NCBI GenBank assembly: GCA_964653685.1
Contig: CAZZHA010000012.1
Span: forward strand, 1 to 15,337
Reading direction: 5' to 3'
Length of the DNA stretch: 15,337 nt
Source of the DNA: DATKWU01 sp964653685
Lineage (GTDB): Bacteria > Patescibacteriota > Microgenomatia > PFEM01 > JAHIFH01
The notes beneath the pieces were generated by a model that ran no database searches, was not told the DNA's origin, and was given only the letters and a program-made list of their open reading frames with translations. Each line of letters starts with the position of its first letter. Position 1 is the first letter of the stretch. Below are positions 11,792 through 15,337 of the stretch, piece by piece. A program made the position numbers and the translations under genes.

Positions 11792-12268
11792 ATGACCAAG
11801 AAAAAACCAGTTAAAAGGGAATTTTCCGCTGGTGGGGTAGTTTTTAAAAAAGAAAAGAAAAAAACTCTTTGGTTAATTATTCAACCTGAGATTAAAGATG
11901 AACCTCGGCGCCAAAAAAGATGGCAATTACCTAAGGGGTGGATAGATGAGGGTGAGACTGGCTCGCAAGCGGCTTTAAGAGAGGTTAAGGAAGAAGGGGG
12001 CGTTGAGGCTGAGATAATTGAGAAAATCGGTCGGATTAATATTTTCTTTTACGATCAAGAAAAACAAAAGGTTCTGAAGAATATTGTTTTTTTCTTAATG
12101 AAATACCAAAAGGGAAGCATCAGAAATCATTCTTGGGAAACAAAAGAAGCGATTTGGTTGCCTTTTCAAGCGGCTTCCAAAAGATTAACCTTTGATTCAG
12201 AGAAGAAAATTTTAAAAAAAGCCAAAGAACTTTTAGAAGAAAAAGAGAAACAACCGAAACTAATTTAG
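11792..12268 (+). CDS. Nudix hydrolase wedged between two tRNA genes
   Basis: A 158-residue Nudix-family pyrophosphohydrolase acting on nucleoside diphosphates linked to another group; the substrate is not predictable. AGGVVF (13-18) and RWQLPKGWIDEGE (43-55) lead into a complete Nudix box, G49-x5-E55-x7-R63-E64-V-x-E67-E68-x-G70-V71, with all metal-binding Glu residues present. The frame is open upstream through the tRNAs, but the ATG at 11792 is the start that leaves them out. No promoter or Shine-Dalgarno fits between the tRNA and the ATG, so expression must come from the tRNA transcript. The G of its TAG stop (12268) is also G1 of tRNA-Ser(GGA). RNA processing would therefore define both ends of this message. 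Confidence 0.88.
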   Translation: MTKKKPVKREFSAGGVVFKKEKKKTLWLIIQPEIKDEPRRQKRWQLPKGWIDEGETGSQAALREVKEEGGVEAEIIEKIGRINIFFYDQEKQKVLKNIVFFLMKYQKGSIRNHSWETKEAIWLPFQAASKRLTFDSEKKILKKAKELLEEKEKQPKLI

Positions 12269-12354
12269 GAGAGGTGGCAGAGTGGTCAAATGCGCACGCT
12301 TGGAAAGCGTGTATGGCGGCAACGTCATCGTGGGTTCGAATCCCACTCTCTCCG
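12268..12354 (+). tRNA. tRNA-Ser (anticodon GGA)
   Basis: The acceptor GGAGAGG pairs with TCTCTCC (one G-U at the inner end). The anticodon stem is CACGC/GCGTG with loop TTGGAAA, giving GGA (12301-12303 within the loop), which reads UCC and UCU. It has a long variable arm, T-arm GTGGG-TTCGAAT-CCCAC, discriminator G12354 and no encoded CCA. G1 is set by TG at positions 8-9, as in the other Ser tRNAs here, and coincides with the last base of the Nudix stop codon. Confidence 0.93.
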
Positions 12355-12398
12355 CTAGTCTGCGGGAATAATGCGGCAAATATGCAGGAAATAATTTT

Positions 12399-14201
12399 AT
12401 GTCAGAGGATCAATTAGAAGAAATTCGGCGAAAAATCGATATCATTGAACTGATTAATGAATACACGCCTTTAAAGAAAACAGGCCGTAATTTCAAGGCG
12501 CTTTGTCCTTTCCATTCAGAAAAAATTCCTTCTTTTGTGGTTTCGCCAGAAAGACAAATTTTTAAGTGTTTTGGCTGTGGGGCTGGTGGTGATATCTTCA
12601 GATTTTTAATGCTGACCGAGAACATGGAATTTGGTGAAGCTTTACGGACTTTGGCTAAACGAGCCGGGGTTAAATTACGCCATTACCAGCCTTCAGAAGG
12701 GGAAAAACAGAAACAACTTCTCTATGAAATCAATCATTTAGCCAGTGAATATTATCATTATCTTTTAACCAAACATGCGGCCGGTCGGAAAGCTTTGAAT
12801 TATATTCTGGGCCGGGGAATTACCCGAGAGTCTTTAGTTCGTTTTAAGATTGGCTATTCGCCTAATTTATGGGAGGCGCTTCAGGATTTTTTGGTTAAAA
12901 AGAAAGACTATCGAGCTGAAGATTTGGAAAAAGCGGGTTTGGCGATTAAAAGCCAGAGAGGCAGAGGTTTTTATGATCGTTTTCGGGGAAGATTAATGTT
13001 CACTTTACGAGATCATCGGAATAATGTAGTTGGTTTTGCCGGTCGAACCTTGGATCCTAAGCAAGAAGAGGCTAAGTACATTAACACCCCAGAAACCTTG
13101 GTCTATCACAAATCAGACTTGCTTTATGGTTTGGCTGAAACTAAAGAAGCCATTAAAAAAGCGGATGAAGCCATCGTGGTTGAAGGCGAGCTTGATGCCA
13201 TTTCTTCTTTACAGGCAGGGATTGAGAACATGGTCGCCCTTAAAGGCACGGCCTTAACCCAAGGTCAAATAGATTTAATTAGTCGGTTTACCGATAATCT
13301 TATTTTAGCCTTGGACCGAGACTTAGCAGGTGATCAGGCGGCTCGTCGGGGCATTGAATTAGCGGATGCCGCTAATTTGGCTATCAAAGTGGTTGAGTTA
13401 GAAGGAGGCAAAGATCCTGATGAAGTTGCCCAAAAGAACCCAAGTCAGTGGCGCCAATTAGTTAAACAAGCCGTCCCCATTTATGATTATTTTATTGATT
13501 CGGCTTTGAATCGGTTTGATGGTCGAACCGCCGACGGGAAGCGAAAAATCAGTCTGGAATTGATTCCAGTTTTAGCCAAAATTAACAACAAGGTGGTTCA
13601 GGCTCATTACGCCCGTTTGTTGGCGGAGCGACTCAGGGTTGATGAAGAAGCGGTCGCGGCGGAAGTGGCGAAATTTATTGACAAAGAAAGCGCTAAAGCC
13701 CCGTTAGAAAGAACTGATTACAAGAAAGAGGAAAAGCTAAGTCGTCAGGAAATTTTAGAAGAGCATCTATTAGCCCTAGCGTTTCAATCAGGTAATTGGC
13801 CGCTGTTAAGAAAAAGAGAGATTCAGGCTTTAATCAAAACGTCTCACTTTCGAAAGATTGTTGAGGTTTTAGGCAAGTATCTAAAGCGCTATAAAACTTT
13901 TGAGAGCCAACGCTTGGCCAAGCTGTTGCCCGCCGAATTAAAAGAAACTTTTGACAAGCTTTATTTACTGGAAATGGTCGATTTACTGGAGAACGAAGAA
14001 AAGCTGGAAAAAGAGATTGAAAAAACAAAAAAAGAATTAGAAAAGCTTGATTCAAGGGGAAGATTAAGAGAAATCGGTCAAGAAATCAGTGGGTCAGAAA
14101 GAAAAGAAAAACCTAATCAGACAGAAAAAAAGAGATTAAACAAACTTCATGAACAGTTTCGAGATTTGTCTGGAGAGTTAGCTAAACTTGAAGCCGAGTG
14201 A
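12399..14201 (+). CDS. dnaG: DNA primase DnaG
   Basis: Synthesises RNA primers at the replication fork. The 600-residue length is normal. The N-terminal CHC2 zinc finger has C36-x2-H39 and C57-x2-C60 (LCPFHSEKIPSF and KCFGCGAGGDIFRF). The RNA-polymerase core has YDRFRGRLMF (192-201) and VVGFAGRTLD. The TOPRIM domain has the acidic VVEGELDAIS (260-269), KGTALT (282-287) and the Asp pair in LALDRDLAGDQAA (D306, D308). The C-terminal 150 residues are helical and end in a coiled coil, as expected for the helicase-interacting region. AGGAA lies 8 nt before the ATG. The gene is 44 nt after tRNA-Ser(GGA) and is followed by rpoD, the same order as in the macromolecular synthesis operon of many bacteria. 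Confidence 0.95.
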   Translation: MSEDQLEEIRRKIDIIELINEYTPLKKTGRNFKALCPFHSEKIPSFVVSPERQIFKCFGCGAGGDIFRFLMLTENMEFGEALRTLAKRAGVKLRHYQPSEGEKQKQLLYEINHLASEYYHYLLTKHAAGRKALNYILGRGITRESLVRFKIGYSPNLWEALQDFLVKKKDYRAEDLEKAGLAIKSQRGRGFYDRFRGRLMFTLRDHRNNVVGFAGRTLDPKQEEAKYINTPETLVYHKSDLLYGLAETKEAIKKADEAIVVEGELDAISSLQAGIENMVALKGTALTQGQIDLISRFTDNLILALDRDLAGDQAARRGIELADAANLAIKVVELEGGKDPDEVAQKNPSQWRQLVKQAVPIYDYFIDSALNRFDGRTADGKRKISLELIPVLAKINNKVVQAHYARLLAERLRVDEEAVAAEVAKFIDKESAKAPLERTDYKKEEKLSRQEILEEHLLALAFQSGNWPLLRKREIQALIKTSHFRKIVEVLGKYLKRYKTFESQRLAKLLPAELKETFDKLYLLEMVDLLENEEKLEKEIEKTKKELEKLDSRGRLREIGQEISGSERKEKPNQTEKKRLNKLHEQFRDLSGELAKLEAE

Positions 14202-14205
14202 GAAT

Positions 14206-14214
14206 TGTAATAAT
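14206..14214 (+). promoter_or_regulatory. Possible extended -10 before rpoD
   Basis: TGTAATAAT (TGn plus AATAAT, 5 of 6 consensus) lies 15 nt before the rpoD ATG, just past the dnaG stop. No -35 is evident. rpoD may instead, or also, be read from the dnaG transcript. Confidence 0.3.
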
Positions 14215-14229
14215 CTAAAAGCAAGAAAA

Positions 14230-15315
14230 ATGGCCAAAAAGAAGGTTGATACCAAAAAAATCATTGAAAAAGGAGGAAAGCAGGGTTTTATTACCCAAGA
14301 AGAAATCCTCAAGCTTTTTCCTGATGCTGAAGAAAGGGTCGAAGAGTTAGACGAACTCTACGCTAATTTATTGGCTGAAGGAGTTGATGTTTTTGAATCC
14401 GTCACTGAAGAAGAGATGGCTGAAGATGAAAAAGCGACCACGGAATTAGCCAAAGAACTAGAGGTTCTAGCGACCCTGGAAGACAAAACTCTGACTGATC
14501 CAGTCAGAATGTATCTTAAAGAAATAGGAAGAATCCCTCTTTTAACGGCCGAACAAGAAATTGATTTGGCTCAAGGTGTGGAAAAAGGCAGTCGGCCAGC
14601 CAAAAAGAAATTGATTCAATCTAACTTAAGACTGGTAGTTTCAATTGCTAAAAAGTATGTGGGTAGAGGAATGAGCTTCCTTGATCTTATCCAGGAAGGT
14701 AACCAGGGTTTAATGAGAGCGGTGGAAAAATATGATTGGCGGAGAGGTTATAAATTCTCTACCTATGCGACCTGGTGGATTCGACAGGCGATTACCCGAG
14801 CGATAGCTGACCAAGCCAGAACCATCAGAATTCCGGTTCATATGGTCGAAACGATTAACAAACTGATTCGGACTTCAAGGAAATTAGCTCAACAATTAGG
14901 TCGGGAACCAATGGCTGAGGAAATTGGCAAAGAGATGGAACTTGAACCAGACCGAGTCAGAGAAATTTTCAAGATTGCCCAAGACACCACTTCTTTAGAA
15001 AAACCAGTCGGTGATGAAGAAGATTCTCTTTTAGGTGATTTTATTGAAGACACCTCTCAACCTTCACCAGTGGACCAAGCTTCAAAACAGCTCTTAAAAG
15101 AAAACATTGAAGAAGTTTTAGAAAGCCTTTCCGACAGAGAAGCCAGAGTCTTGAAAATGAGATTTGGTTTGGATGGTTACCAACCGATGACCTTAGAAGA
15201 AGTAGGTAGGGAATTTGGGGTCACCAGAGAAAGAATCAGACAAATAGAGGCCAAAGCTCTAAGAAAACTCAAACACCCTTCTAGAAGAAAAAAACTTCAG
15301 GATTATCTGGAATAA
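14230..15315 (+). CDS. rpoD: Primary RNA polymerase sigma factor (sigma-70)
   Basis: The housekeeping sigma factor, 361 residues from ATG 14230. A TTG at 14188, which would overlap dnaG, is rejected because the ATG gives the typical MAKKK start and lies beyond the dnaG stop. It has a short region 1.1-like N-terminus (9-57) and an acidic stretch (57-87). Region 1.2 is DPVRMYLKEIGRIPLLT. Region 2 includes NLRLVVSIAKKY, FLDLIQEGNQGLMRAVEKYD and TYATWWIRQAITRAI. Region 3 begins IRIPVHMVETINKL, region 3.2 contains DEEDSLLGDFIED, and region 4 ends with the helix-turn-helix TLEEVGREFGVTRERIRQIE. His204 and Glu207 match the region 3.0 residues that contact the extended -10 TG in E. coli sigma-70, in line with the TGn promoters in this window. 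No Shine-Dalgarno is visible. Confidence 0.96.
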   Translation: MAKKKVDTKKIIEKGGKQGFITQEEILKLFPDAEERVEELDELYANLLAEGVDVFESVTEEEMAEDEKATTELAKELEVLATLEDKTLTDPVRMYLKEIGRIPLLTAEQEIDLAQGVEKGSRPAKKKLIQSNLRLVVSIAKKYVGRGMSFLDLIQEGNQGLMRAVEKYDWRRGYKFSTYATWWIRQAITRAIADQARTIRIPVHMVETINKLIRTSRKLAQQLGREPMAEEIGKEMELEPDRVREIFKIAQDTTSLEKPVGDEEDSLLGDFIEDTSQPSPVDQASKQLLKENIEEVLESLSDREARVLKMRFGLDGYQPMTLEEVGREFGVTRERIRQIEAKALRKLKHPSRRKKLQDYLE

Positions 15316-15327
15316 AAGACTCAAATT

Positions 15328-15336
15328 TGGTAAAAT
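15328..15336 (+). promoter_or_regulatory. Extended -10 motif at the window edge
   Basis: TGGTAAAAT (TGn plus TAAAAT) occurs 12 nt after the rpoD stop and reaches the window end. By analogy with the other promoters here, a start codon would be expected within about 7-9 nt beyond the edge. No clear -35. Confidence 0.35.
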
Positions 15337-15337
15337 A

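Noticed and set aside
11539..11799. Minus-strand open frame of 86 residues, and the plus-strand upstream extension of the Nudix gene from 11591
   Set aside because: Both lie over tRNA-Arg(GCG), tRNA-Ser(CGA) and tRNA-Arg(CCG). The peptides (for example MPEWPNGLVSK) are typical tRNA translation artefacts.
14188..14229. TTG-initiated upstream extension of rpoD overlapping dnaG
   Set aside because: TTG is a poor start, and the ATG at 14230 gives the expected MAKKK-type sigma N-terminus.
1..15337. CRISPR arrays, insertion sequences, attachment sites, prophage genes
   Set aside because: I saw no regularly spaced repeats, no transposase or integrase motifs, and no direct repeats flanking the tRNA genes.

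Overview
This window looks like a compact, AT-leaning chromosome segment from a Candidate Phyla Radiation (Patescibacteria) bacterium, probably of the Microgenomates/Parcubacteria kind. The phylum call is an inference. It rests on the tandem small two-helix T4SS-pilin-like proteins, a PH-domain membrane protein followed by a tiny two-helix protein, a coiled-coil/SpoIID wall enzyme, very tight gene packing, mostly non-encoded tRNA CCA ends, and housekeeping genes (smpB, dnaG, rpoD) mixed with unfamiliar membrane proteins. I see no phage, transposon, CRISPR or restriction genes.

Layout. (1) 1-2000, minus strand: a five-gene operon of paralogous pilin-like membrane proteins, with a terminator-like hairpin near its end. 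(2) 2051-3906, plus strand: a polyprenyl diphosphate synthase and UppS, which together make the polyprenyl lipid carrier for the cell wall. (3) 3881-4550, minus strand: two more pilin-like paralogs, convergent with and overlapping uppS. (4) 4627-6330: a secreted coiled-coil/SpoIID wall protein. (5) 6375-10060: a probable operon of a PH-domain membrane protein, a tiny membrane protein, a pseudo-PP2C/TM/propeller protein, smpB and the tmRNA gene ssrA, closed by an intrinsic terminator. (6) 10076-12354: comF, then a tRNA island carrying all four serine isoacceptors (GCT, TGA, CGA, GGA) and two arginine tRNAs (GCG, CCG), interleaved with a small membrane protein and a Nudix hydrolase. (7) 12399-15315: dnaG primase and the primary sigma factor rpoD; a promoter-like motif for the next gene ends the window.

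How the genes work together. The lipid-carrier pair and the SpoIID protein serve the cell envelope, and the pilin-like arrays probably build a surface appendage or T4SS-like filament. SmpB and tmRNA form the ribosome-rescue system. DnaG and RpoD are the usual replication/transcription pair.

Two patterns stand out. First, several genes that head a transcription unit have an extended -10 motif (TGnTAnnnT) ending only 7-9 nt before the ATG, which predicts leaderless or nearly leaderless mRNAs. Second, two protein genes (smpB and the Nudix gene) end inside the first bases of a downstream RNase P substrate (tmRNA and tRNA-Ser(GGA)). Maturation of that RNA would remove the stop codon from the upstream mRNA. 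In the smpB case the result would be a substrate for the SmpB/tmRNA system itself.
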